Part shown: positions 44,547 through 54,646 of the stretch, piece after piece | Numbering within the stretch: position 1 is the stretch's first letter | Layout of the letters: each line of letters starts with the position of its first letter | Position numbers and translations under genes: made by a program | Notes under the pieces: generated by a model | What the model was told of the DNA's origin: nothing | Seen by the model: only the letters and a program-made list of their open reading frames with translations | The model's database searches: none | Source: Bromus sterilis | Lineage: Eukaryota; Streptophyta; Magnoliopsida; Poales; Poaceae | Direction: 5' to 3' | DNA: 64,000 nt | NCBI GenBank assembly: GCA_950022295.1 | Contig: OX465598.1 | Coordinates: 7,316,001 to 7,380,000, forward strand

Positions 44547-46606
44547 GAGCATCTCCAGCCGTTCGCCCCCCCAAGACGTTTTGCGGCGCTATTTTTAGTG
44601 CCGCTTGGGGGCGCTCGGCGCGGTGATAGGTCTTGGGGCGGCCGGCCGCCCAGCCGCGCCCCCAAGGCGACCACCAAGACTGGCGGGGCCGGCTCAGATT
44701 CGGTCCAAATTCGATCAAAAATGGCGCAAATTAATTTTTTTGACACAGATTCAGCACAAACATGGAAATATAGGCGCAGTTTGGCGCAAATTCGGCATAC
44801 AACATGATATTACAAACACATAGTTCGACACAAATACAACAAAACAGATCAAACTAGACATTGCCTTTGCGCATCCATAGATGATCCACTAGATCTTCCT
44901 GCAGTTGACGATGCACGTGCGGGTCTCGGATCTCCTGGCGCATGTTGAGATAGGCTGTCCAATCTGATGGTATCTGGTGATCAACAACTGCAAGAGGCCC
45001 CTGGTTGATATATGGTTCAGAGTCATACACTGGCTCCGTTTTCTCGCTCTCAATGATCATGTTGTGCAAGATGACACAACAATTCATCACCTCCCACATT
45101 TGATCTTTCGACCAAGTCTGAGCGGGGTACCGGACAACGGCAAATCAAGACTGTAGTACCCCAAATGCCCGCTCGACATCGTTTCTGCAAGCTTCCTGGC
45201 ACTTGGCACAATGGGCGTGCTTCCCCCCTGACACAGGGTTTGAGATAGTCTTCACAAATACCGGCCATCTTGGATAGATGCCGTCTGCCAGATAGTATCC
45301 CTTGTTGTACTGGTGCCCATTGACCTCGAAGTTCACCGGAGGAGCATGACCTTCGACAAGCCTGGCAAAGATATTTGAACACTGCAGGACGTTGATGTCA
45401 TTGTGTGTTCCTGGCATGCCAAAGAAGGAGTGCCAAATCCAGAGATCATGTGTAGCAACCGCCTCAAGTACCATACTGCAGTGATATTTTGCACCCTTGT
45501 ACATCCCCTGCTAAGCAAATGGACAGTTCTTCCATTCCCAATGCATGCAGTCGATGCTTCCAAGCATCCCAGGAAATCCTCTTGCTTCATTCTCTGCTAG
45601 GATTCGAGCAGTGTCTTCTGCATTGGGTGCTCGCAAGTACTGTTTTCCAAAGCAGCCAACTACTGCTCTGCAAAATCTGTAGAAACAATCAAGGGCGATG
45701 GACTCGGCCATGCGTGCATAGTCGTCCTGTTCATCACCAGGAGTTCCGTATGCAAGCATCCTCATGGCCGTTGTGCACTTCTGAAGTGAGGAGAACCCAA
45801 CTGTGCCGGTGCAATCTTTCTTGCAAATGAAGTAGTTGTCGTACTCTCGGAGTGAGTTGACAATGCGAAGTAAGAGCTTTCGGCCCATGCGGTACCGTCT
45901 CGCCGTGCAGGGGAACATCGGCAAAGTAGTCGGAGTAGAGCAAACAGTAGCCCTCCGAACGGCCCCTCTCCTTTTCCTTCCGGCGGCCCATCTTGGAACC
46001 TCCTCGCTGCGGCTCCTTGTTGGCGCCGAACAGGTCGGCCAAGGCGGCGAGCATCATGAGGTGCTCGCCGTCCTGGGCGCCGGCAATCGCCTCTTACTCC
46101 ATAAACGCGGCGAAGAGTGTCTTGTCGTCGGAGTCCATCTCGGGGCGGCAATTCGTCGAATAGGTGGGGCGCGAGGTGGACGCGGCTTTGCACCGGCGTT
46201 CTCGTCTTGGCGTTCCGCGCCGGCCAAACGCTGGTGAACTAGGCGGGGAGGGGGCGGCCTTGGAAGAGGGGCGGCGGGGGAGAAGTAGCGGCGTGTTTTG
46301 GGCGGCAGAAACGGCTATCTAGCAGCGGCGTGGCGGCTGGCGACGACAAGGGCGATGGGGGGAGGTGGGGGAGAGATGTCCCTTTTGGGTCGGCTTGGTC
46401 TGCCAGTGGGCCAGGCAGCCGCTTTCGTTTCGTCCAGCGCCCCAAGCGACCCCCAGCGCGCTGGGTTCGGCTTGGGATCGCCGGACTCAAAATCGGCCCG
46501 ATCCGGCGCTAATTGGGGTCTTGGGGGCGCGACTGGGCGAAATACGTCCGTCCGGCGCTATTTGCGCCGTCTTGGGGGCCTCTTGGGGACGCGGCTGGAG
46601 ATGCTC
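44547..46606 (-). mobile_element. PIF/Harbinger transposon, 2.06 kb
   Basis: The inverted ends GAGCATCTCCAGCCG (left) and CGGCTGGAGATGCTC (right) are exact over 15 bp, with a second GGGGGC/CTTGGGG layer inside. TAA lies on both sides (44544-44546 and 46607-46609). The interior encodes a HARBI1-like transposase on the minus strand. The AGCATCTCCA terminus is shared with many grass Harbinger families. Confidence 0.92.
44854..46190 (-). pseudogene. PIF/Harbinger (HARBI1-like) DDE transposase, broken
   Basis: In one frame from about 45905 down to 44854 run [66 protein letters not shown] and MWEVMNCCVILHNMI. This is the DDE_Tnp_4 domain, with the candidate Asp (IDC), Asp (ADG) and Glu (ERAF) still present. 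Breaks: TAG at 45511-45513 (expected Trp), TGA at 45145-45147 (expected Arg), and a frameshift near 45905 that separates the N-terminal part ([16 protein letters not shown]). The partner Myb-like ORF is not seen. Inactive copy. Confidence 0.92.
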
Positions 46607-47445
46607 TAAGACGATGCTAATGAGGGGTGTCCTGTACTAGTGTCAATGTTATATTAGAACCAAATTTTAGTAAGGATGTCTGTATGACCTATTACTTGAA
46701 GTTGCCTGACTACTCATTCTCTTATATATCTTTGTAGATGACCACATCTGCTACTCCGTCCAACCAAGTTTGTAGGATATACATGGATTTATTTGCATAA
46801 ACGGTCCAAGTTTAACCCAAAATATGAGGGTGTCCATTAAACCCGGGTGAAGGAGTAACACATTCTCAATGGTACTTAATTGACCAATGGTACAAACCCG
46901 ATGTGATAACACATGCTCAATGGTACTTAAATTGACGAATGGTACAAACCCCATGTGACAACACATTCCCAATATTTTGTTAACTAATGCTAGTGGACAT
47001 TTCCATCGATCAATGAGTTTCTTAGTTAGGACCTCGACCCATTCCCAAGTCTTTTCGTAGATAGCCAAGTTCATGCCGCTTAATAATGTATCAATGTCAG
47101 TACCATGTTCAAACCTGCAGGATCCTGTCAGTTAGTTACTAGGACCTCGATCCATCCCCAGGTCTTCTCATAGAAGTACATAGCTAACTAAATCAAGGCT
47201 GCCAAAGATTGCCATAGAAAACCAATGGCGGATTTAGAATTTTACCCTAGGAGAGCTATGCTTAAAGAGAACACATTTGAACACTTGTAGTACACACATA
47301 TTAAGCTAACTAGTATGCAGTAAAGTAAATTTTGCACTTTAGAAAGGGGTGGCATGGCTCCCCATTAGAACTGCTCCTGCGCCAAACAAAGTCTACTTTG
47401 ATAGTGGGTCAGTATATTAGGCCATCACCAATAGTTTAAGATGAT
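46607..47445. other. Intergenic, repeat-derived, no gene seen
   Basis: Contains the 58-bp tandem repeat listed below and two diverged copies of a CCATYCCCARGTCTT...AGATAGCCAAG-like block (about 47035 and 47150). No coding evidence. Confidence 0.45.
46858..46976. repeat. Tandem repeat, about 58-bp unit, two copies
   Basis: The unit AACACATTCTCAATGGTACT...GACCAATGGTACAAACCCGATGTG is repeated twice, with a third partial start (ACACATTCCCAAT) at the end. Confidence 0.85.
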
Positions 47446-49130
47446 TGTCGATACATTTCAAACGTATCTATAATTTTTGTTTGTTTCATGCTCATTTGAT
47501 TGACATTGCTATATGTTTCTATGCATTTTTATACCATTTACAACATTTTGGCAACTATCCTATTAACCCAGTGCTCAGTGTCAGTTTCTATGTGTTATTG
47601 TCTATGCATCGCAGAAAAAAGTGTAAAATTAATATGCTTAGAAAATTCAAGATTGAATCCTAAAATTCTAAAGTTGCAGAAGACATCGGAAATTCCAAAT
47701 AGGGACCATAGGGGGGCCACCCCCTGGCCAGGCGACCTGCAGGCGGGACAAGGAGCGGGCTGCGACGCCTGGTGCCCCTATTTCACCTATTTATTTCTCA
47801 AAACCTGAAAACAATCAAGGAAGAGTTTTTTTTATATAGCGGTCATCGCAGTTCCACCACCTCCACAATTCTCAGGCCGGGAGTCGTTGCAGTCCTATCC
47901 AGGCACCTTGCTGAAGGAAGGAATCATCCCTAAAGGCTTCTTCATCAATTGTGTCTGCCTCCCGGATGATGTGTGAGTAGTTCACCTTGGACCCAGTGTT
48001 CATGGCATTAGCTAGATTATGTCTTCTCTCCAATCTTGTGCTTCACTAATTAGCGCTTGTTCTCCATCTTTGTTGATCAAGAAGCATTTGTTATAGTTTC
48101 TATGTTGTTACATTAAGTTTTCTGGGATCGAATAGATTATGTTCAGATTGTGGAAGTAATATAATTGATCTTCTTTTATATTATGTTCTTGATTGTTCTT
48201 GTATGATCTCCATTATATTGTGTTGCTTTGGCCAAGTAGTAGTTTATAACTCCAAGAGGGTGCTTTGTGCTAGATAGTAGGTTCATGCCTCCTTGTCTCA
48301 GCGCTTGAGTGATAGAAACATGCAAGTACCGAGGATGTGATGTTGCTACTAAAGGGAAAACATTGATGCTTGTGGCTATTTTGCTAACAAATGTTGCTTA
48401 CATTATGCATTGAGTTTATAGCATCTGTCTGTTGCTTTGAGTTTTTAGCTTTTGGTTGTTGCTCACAACTTAATACTAATGAGATGTTCTGATCTAGATA
48501 TATCAAGGTGGATATTTATTAGTAGATGCTTTGGATTGAGGTCTACTTGCTTTGGCGTAATGCCTGCATGATTGAACCTTGCACTCTCTCCTAGCATAAT
48601 TAGCACTGCGGTGATTTCATAACACTATCAATTGTCCAGTTGGAATTTGTCCACCTAGCATAAGTTTTATCATCTTTTCGGAAAGAGCCATCACTAGTTA
48701 AGGCCGTGGTACCTCGGTCCATATCTCATCATACTTTACACCCGCTGCAATATATTTCTTTTGTTTTACTTTTGTTGTTTCAACAACTCTATACGTTTAA
48801 CCTTTCATAAACAGCAAGACAGAGAGATTGACAACCTTGCTGTCTTATTGGGTGGGAGAGTATTTGTGTACTTGTGTGCAGGCCCAGGTTTCGTAAGCGA
48901 TCTTGGTGCCATTTCCGCTTACCACCTACTTGTAGACATTGAAGTCATTTTGGCTTCCATAAACATTGGTATCTGTACCGAGGGAAATTTTTTGTTATCT
49001 ACATCACCATCTCCCACTTGGGGTTTCCAACGAGTGCGCGTGCTCCACACCATCAAGCAATTTTTGGTGCCGTTGCCAAAGAAGGTTAAAAAAATCTATT
49101 GCCGTCAACTTTCCATCAGTTGGAAAATTT
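47446..49130 (+). mobile_element. Gypsy LTR with primer site, truncated element
   Basis: The start TGTCGATACATTTCAAACGT and the end part (AGAGAGATTGACAACCTTGC, TCTGTACCGAGGGAAA) resemble LTRs of the Sabrina/Fatima type of Triticeae gypsy elements. The LTR would run 47446-49055, ending CATCA, followed by TGGTGCCGTTGCC (about 49066), a degraded primer site. No coding region or second LTR is in the window. The family name is from memory of consensus features. Confidence 0.7.
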
Positions 49131-49911
49131 GCTAGTTTAGATATCTTATTTATATCACGAGCTAGGATCGTATGGTATTACAGATGATGTGGCATGTAAT
49201 AAATGATAGGAATTTACAAGGTTATAACTTGTAAGGACATGAACCAACAGCGCCTGCACGAGCTCCATGGTGAGATGAGAAAGCAACCATATAGATTTAT
49301 TTTCTCACCTCCCATTGAATAAGGTACATACACAGCTCTCTTGGGGTAGTTGTACGTTGAGTTGTTGGATGATGAAATGATTATTCTTGCCAACACACTA
49401 AGACGCTCTAAGGGTGTGTGTGTTGAGTTTTAAAGCTGGTGATTAATAAAGAGTCTTCTGTCTAATTACGTGCAGGTACTGATGATTCGGTCATGACATA
49501 CCAAGTAGTTGGATAAAGATGATCTCCAAGAACTTACTTGTAGGGGCACGACATATATAGTTCGGCAATGACAAACAAAGTAGTTAGATAAAATGATCTC
49601 CAATAACTTACTTGGACCCTGAAAAAAAAGAACTAACCTGGAGGAGTATAGCATATATAGATTTTGTAGATTTCATATTGAAGCAAGAAAATTAAACTAT
49701 ACTCCAAATAAATAAGCAAGTACAATATAGTTTTTGAAGTAATCCCAGCTAGTATCTAAATAAGAAATTAAACACACGGTGCGAAAAAAGATTGAGATGC
49801 TAAAGGGGAAAACACGTTGCCCCTATGATTATTTGATGAAGAAAATTAAAAAGCTCTTAGGTTGCACAACTTGATAGCACGCAATGGCATGTGGGTCACC
49901 GACGAAGCTAG
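49131..49911. other. Intergenic, no gene seen
   Basis: AT-rich. Positions about 49490-49620 contain two diverged copies of a GACATACCAAGTAGTTGGATAAAGATGATCTCCAA-like unit. The part next to 49912 presumably includes the 3'UTR of the cysteine-rich gene. Confidence 0.45.
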
Positions 49912-50352
49912 CTAGACACAGTGACATTTGCAGTAGGCGGTGCAGCAAGATTTGCAGCCATGGGAGTAGTTGACCTTGCAGGCCGTGCACGCCGGCGACT
50001 CGCCGCAAAGGGTGCTGCACAAGAAGCTTTGGTTGCTGCAATTGCCTTTGCACAAGTTTTCGCAGTAGTTTGCATCACTTGTGTGGGCCTTTGCTTGGGC
50101 TTTGCACGCATCCAAGCATCCAAATGTGCACTTGGAACGGTAGTAGCCTTGGCAGCCGGAGCATCCCGACGACGGGATGCAGTCGGCGCCGCACGGCCCC
50201 GCCCCGTCGAAGTTGGCGGCGCTGCATGTCGAGTTGCACTGCGGCGCGCAATCCTTGCACGCCGGCGCCGCCTCCCCGGGACATCCCATTCTGAGCAGCA
50301 GCAGCACGACGGCCACCACCAGCAAAGCTGCACTACTTGATGAAGGCGCCAT
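49912..50352 (-). CDS. Secreted cysteine-rich protein, function unknown
   Basis: A single exon of 146 codons. Residues 1-28 form a signal peptide: Ser-rich start, then the hydrophobic run LLVVAVVLLLL, with likely cleavage near GEAA. The mature part of about 118 residues has 24 Cys in a spaced pattern: C-x2-C-x3-C-x3-C at the start, GCSGC in the middle, CC and C-x-C-x-C at the end. There are two N-glycosylation sequons (NST and NQS) plus NYS. No transmembrane segment follows. The regular C-x2-3-C spacing recalls thionin-like or other antimicrobial-type secreted peptides, but I do not recognise a defined family. A TATA box and short leader upstream, and a clean frame, support a real gene. Tissue and role are unknown. 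Confidence 0.82.
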   Translation of the reverse strand: MAPSSSSAALLVVAVVLLLLRMGCPGEAAPACKDCAPQCNSTCSAANFDGAGPCGADCIPSSGCSGCQGYYRSKCTFGCLDACKAQAKAHTSDANYCENLCKGNCSNQSFLCSTLCGESPACTACKVNYSHGCKSCCTAYCKCHCV

Positions 50353-50420
50353 TAGTTAGTTTGTTGCAAGGGGCAGCTTGGCTATCTAGCTAATACGAGT
50401 AATGGCAGAGAGCACCACTC

Positions 50421-50431
50421 GTTATTTATAG
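50421..50431 (-). promoter_or_regulatory. TATA box of the cysteine-rich gene
   Basis: On the minus strand CTATAAATAAC lies about 70 bp before the ATG, a normal spacing for a short 5' leader. Confidence 0.7.
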
Positions 50432-50950
50432 CCACCTAGCGGCCACTCGTAACAATATTTTTGGATGGATGGATCTCAGTTTGATGCGCATTAATTCATG
50501 TACTCGGTTATAAATTATAATTACTTGTGTACTATACGATCTGTAATATAAGATCGTTTGATGTGGGAGAAGAGAGGCTAGCCGTGGTAACATGCATGAA
50601 AGTATCATCGTACGTACTTATGTACTATATACTGTTGTTAACTAAAGTGTGTCAACTCCTTGAGCTTGATGAAGTTCTGATGAGTTCATTTGGGGGTCAG
50701 AGAATCTAGCTAAGTATCAATCAATGCCAGATCCGACAAATTTAAGATCAAGAGCTAGCATCTTCGAAGGTCTTTATCCTCGTCGTATTCTTTATATGGA
50801 AGTCCGGGGCCAGGGAATCAAAGTTGTGGCACATAACATCCAAACCCGGATGGATTGACAAGCTTCTTGCTACCGACGGACCTGAAACGAAAATGATCGA
50901 CCCGGTATACTAAATAATACAAAAATTTTATTTTGAGCACAACGATGGCA
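50432..50950. other. Intergenic, no gene seen
   Basis: Upstream region of the cysteine-rich gene. No repeats or coding segments were recognised. Confidence 0.45.
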
Positions 50951-50954
50951 TACG

Positions 50955-51740
50955 CTACAAGCACATGAAATATATCATGGAGGATAACTTGGATGGGTTT
51001 TTACACACCTTTTAGCTACACTTGGGTGAGTCCCTCCTCTCTACCCCCTCTCATACTCCACTCAAAGTGCTTTGAGTGACATGTGCCGGTGGGTGCACAC
51101 CTGTAGCAATCTAATTAAAAAATATTCATTAAAAATAATACTTCCTCCATCTGGAATTAATCATCTCAAAACTACTTGATGATTTATATGAATACATTGC
51201 ACAAATAAAATGGGATTCCTTTATTAAGCATTAAAATAACATAATTCAAATCGGGTAAAATTTTAAAAATACTCCCTCCGTAAACTAATATAAGATGTTT
51301 TAGATCACTATTTTGGTTATTTAAAATCTCTTATATTAGTTTACAGATGGAGTATTTTGCATACAACAAACATTAATTTGAATGTCAGAAATAATAATTT
51401 CAAAAGAAAAATAATAATGGCAGAAAATATTCTGTATACAATAAATAATTGAAGGATTTAATAGATTAACTAGCAAATGTAGAAATATATCGTGGAGGAT
51501 AACTTGGATGGGCTTTCATACACCTCTTAGCTAAACTTGGGTGAGCCCCTCCTCTCTACCCCCTCTCATACTACACTCAAAGTGCTTTGAGCGACATGTA
51601 GCAGTCCATTTTTAAAAAAATAATTAAAAATAATACGCCCTCCATCCGGAATTATTCGTTTTAAAACTACTTGAAGATTTATAAGAATACATTGCAAAAG
51701 TAAAATGGGATTTTTTTATTAAGAATAAAAAAATATAGTT
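50955..51740. repeat. Tandem duplication, about 515 bp apart
   Basis: Copies at about 50970-51235 and 51485-51740 share GGAGGATAACTTGGATGGG, CCCTCCTCTCTACCCCCTCT and CAAAGTGCTTTGAG, then a half Stowaway-like CCTCCATCYGGAATTA block and AATACATTGCA. A Stowaway MITE sits only after the first copy. Confidence 0.9.
51272..51352. mobile_element. Stowaway MITE, 81 bp
   Basis: Left end CTCCCTCCGTAAACTAATAT; the right end in reverse complement is CTCCATCTGTAAACTAATAT. TA flanks at 51270-51271 and 51353-51354. Confidence 0.92.
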
Positions 51741-51749
51741 CTAATCAGA

Positions 51750-51870
51750 CACTCCCTCCATTCCTAAATATAATGTGTATAGTTTTTGTAATAAATCAAA
51801 CTTTTTTAAGTTTGACCAGATTTGTTGATAAATATATTTATAAAAATTATATTAAAATATATTATCAAAT
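51750..51870. mobile_element. Truncated Stowaway-like element
   Basis: Starts CTCCCTCCATTCCTAAATAT and continues AT-rich with TTTGACCAGATTT, typical of a longer mariner-type MITE. The opposite terminus is missing where the TNP2 relic begins. Confidence 0.55.
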
Positions 51871-51904
51871 CCATCCTGAAACGTATTTGAGGTTATGAGA
51901 CTTT

Positions 51905-52360
51905 GTTGCAGATCCATGCAACTTGAGGTTAGACTTGGCGACAGATGGATTCAATCCCTTTGGACATATGAGCAATACATATAATATGTGGCCTATTTTT
52001 GTCATTTCTTCCAACTTACCACCTTGGAGTGTATAGACCAATCTAATTTCATGATGGCATTGTTGATTCTGAGAAAATATTCACCAGGAAAGGATTTTAA
52101 TGTATTCATGCAACCATTGATTCATGATTTGAAGAAGCTCTAGAATGGTGTGCCAATAAAAGATGTTCTGAAGAATGAAATATTCAACTTGCATGCAACG
52201 CTTTTTTGGACTATTCATGATTTTCCTAGATATGGCACTGCCGCAGATCGAAGTACAAAGGGTTATTATGCATGTGTGTCTTGCGACATAAATCCTTGTC
52301 ATGTGAAACTAAAAAATAAAATTGGATATATTGGTCATTATCGATTCCTTCATAGTGCAG
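51905..52360 (+). pseudogene. TNP2 transposase relic of another CACTA family
   Basis: Broken reading with LRLDLATDGFNPFGHMSNTY, WPIFVISSNLPPW and, in another frame, LFWTIHDFPRYGTAADRSTK and GYYACVSCDINPC. These are core TNP2 segments, in the same order as the intact copy at 35 kb but clearly divergent from it. Several stops. It ends abruptly at about 52360. Confidence 0.85.
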
Positions 52361-53507
52361 ACATACGCTGTTGGACCTCTCGTGTCGAGACATCCTCCCA
52401 CGACGATCGTGGTTCTCCCTCCCCCGACCTTCCGTCACCGTCGACCGCCGCCGATGTACATCGACGTTGAGGGACTTGGGTGGCGGAGAACACCGTCCGT
52501 GACACTCATACACGATGTTGGCTCAGTTCTTTCCAAACGGCGGAGCAGGCATCAAGGAATCCCGTTGTATACCGAGACCCTTCTAGGCTGTAAGTCGAGT
52601 GTATTTTATAGCATTACTCGGGCTACTGTTCCCTAAGCCGAGATGGATATTTTATCATGCGTTCTACTTTAGTTACTTAGCTTACTACCACATAATCCGA
52701 GCATACATAAAAAAAACTCTCGATTTACTTCACAACATACAACAACATGTGTTTTTTCTGTGGTGAATGTTAAAAAACACTACCGTAAATTCATACGAAC
52801 CAAATTGATATATAGGGAGTTCTACCCTAAGGGAAATCAAATGGAGCAAAATGGGACTTCTGTACATTATAGTGTTAGAAAAATACCGAGGTCCACTACT
52901 TATCCAGCGTACGTTCAATACTTGTTGAAATCAATAGTTGAGGGGTAACCTCCGTAGAGTTCATGGTGCGATCTAAGCGTGAAGTGTTGTCTTGTGGAGT
53001 TTTTCTGTTTTTGCCGCAGTCATAGGTGCAGCCATAGGTAAAGCCCCAATCATAGCAGTCAGTCATAGGCACGGATGCAACAACAGGTGCAGCCACAATC
53101 ATGAAGCGCAACCACAGTTCAAGCGCAGCCACAGATGCATCCACATATGCAACCATAAGTACAACCATAGTTCACATCAAAGATTAAAATTATGGGAGAA
53201 ATGATTTCACGGAAGCCTCTCCCAAAAGCTATATCGGCCATCATAGCGGGCAATCGCGGCAAGTAGCGCCAATGTTTTAGGCGGGAGAGATAATGTCTAC
53301 CTTTCTAGTGGTCTTTGCTGATTTTGGAGTTGTCTAGAGGTTTTTGTGGGTGATTTTACGAGGCCAATACCGTAGCGGCGAGGCTTCCAGACTGCTATGG
53401 CTCAAATATATTGTTAATTTAGCGGAAAATTTAATTTCATGGTTCAGATGTAGCCTTACTTTTCCGGGATCGCACGGGTGCGTTCAAAACGAAACATTGG
53501 AAGTAAC
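52361..53507. other. Non-coding, repeat-derived
   Basis: No gene recognised. Contains the repeat at 53015-53170 and a TCCCTCCCCCGACC-rich patch near 52420. Confidence 0.4.
53015..53170. repeat. GCAGCCACAATCATAG-type imperfect repeat
   Basis: Degenerate 10-18-bp units of the form CATAGGTGCAGCCACA and AAGCGCAGCCACAG. Low-complexity frames on both strands. Similar in style, not in sequence, to the repeat at 305-575. Confidence 0.6.
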
Positions 53508-54512
53508 TGTTGACGCTGAATTGCGCCCTACACGAACACGTCACGTGTACCCGCGGCGCCGAGGGAAATACTCCGCAGCTCGCACCATGGGAGGCCAACC
53601 GGAAGCGCGATACGCAAGACAATCCGGTTGGCTCTTTTTGAACCAGACGTCCCAAGCCCTCGGGAGGGACCCCGTCAGAGAACTCGGCGACGATTGGCTG
53701 CCCTAGGTCGTCCTGGACGTCCCTGGAGCTCCGTGATTCGTCTTCCTGCAAGAACAAGAGTAGACGAAGAACGAGAAGAAAGAACACGGTAGATTAGATG
53801 TAAAGGTAGGGTTTGTTGTATTTTGCGATTGTGTGTTGTTTCAATCGGTCGTCACCTCATCTATATATGAGGAGACTGGACTTTTCGTGCAAGAAATAGG
53901 ACTCAAAATCCCGTCCAAATCTTTCCAAACTTAACCGAACTCGGATTACAGATGGGTCTAGGACAACAGTTCGGTTTTTGGTAGTTTCGGGGCTGTAAAC
54001 GACCTCGGATGAAAAAACTCAAAACATCAAAGTTGTAGCCCTTGAAATTTCCAAGAATTTTCATGCTGAACGTTTTTTGATTCGGAGCCATCTTGAGGTC
54101 CGAAATCCTCACGCTTTCCATCAGACCTCAATCGTATAGGTGTCTGGCTCCAGGCGTCACTTTTTGCTCTTCGACAGGGTTGTACTCCGAGGGTTGTAAC
54201 TTTTGCATACGGACTCGGATTGAGATGATTCAAAAACCAAAATTGACCGGTTCAACGAGACCAAGCCGCATCATGTAGAACATTTTTTGCATTTGATGAT
54301 GTCTTGAAGGCCTAATTGGCCAAATAGTACTTCGAATACCAGGATCTTATCGCTTCCAACATAGTTTCGGCCCTTGAGATGGAATCGGACGATCAGGGCT
54401 CGAACTACAAAGTTGTTCATATTGACAATACCCAACCTTTTCATGTAGAGCACTTCTTCATTTGAGGTCATCTTATATAGGTTTATTGTCGTGCCAAAAA
54501 CTGGTGTCAACA
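53508..54512 (-). repeat. 3' LTR of the gag-protease element
   Basis: Starts TGTTGACACCAG at 54512 and ends GCGTCAACA at 53508 (minus strand), giving about 1005 bp with short inverted ends TGTTGAC/GTCAACA. A TATATA box lies near 53863. Confidence 0.75.
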
Positions 54513-54646
54513 CATGCCCCCCTGTTTTTCGGCAAAACTTGCGTGCCGAAAAATAACTGGCCCATGTTTGTTCTAAGGACGATGTCAACACTCCATCGGC
54601 CATATGTTTTCTAAGGGCGATAATTACTTATCGGCCATGTGCATGC

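Noticed and set aside
49921..50340. Plus-strand open frame opposite the cysteine-rich gene
   Set aside because: Ala/Arg-rich reading without domain or promoter; the minus strand has signal peptide, cysteine pattern and TATA box.
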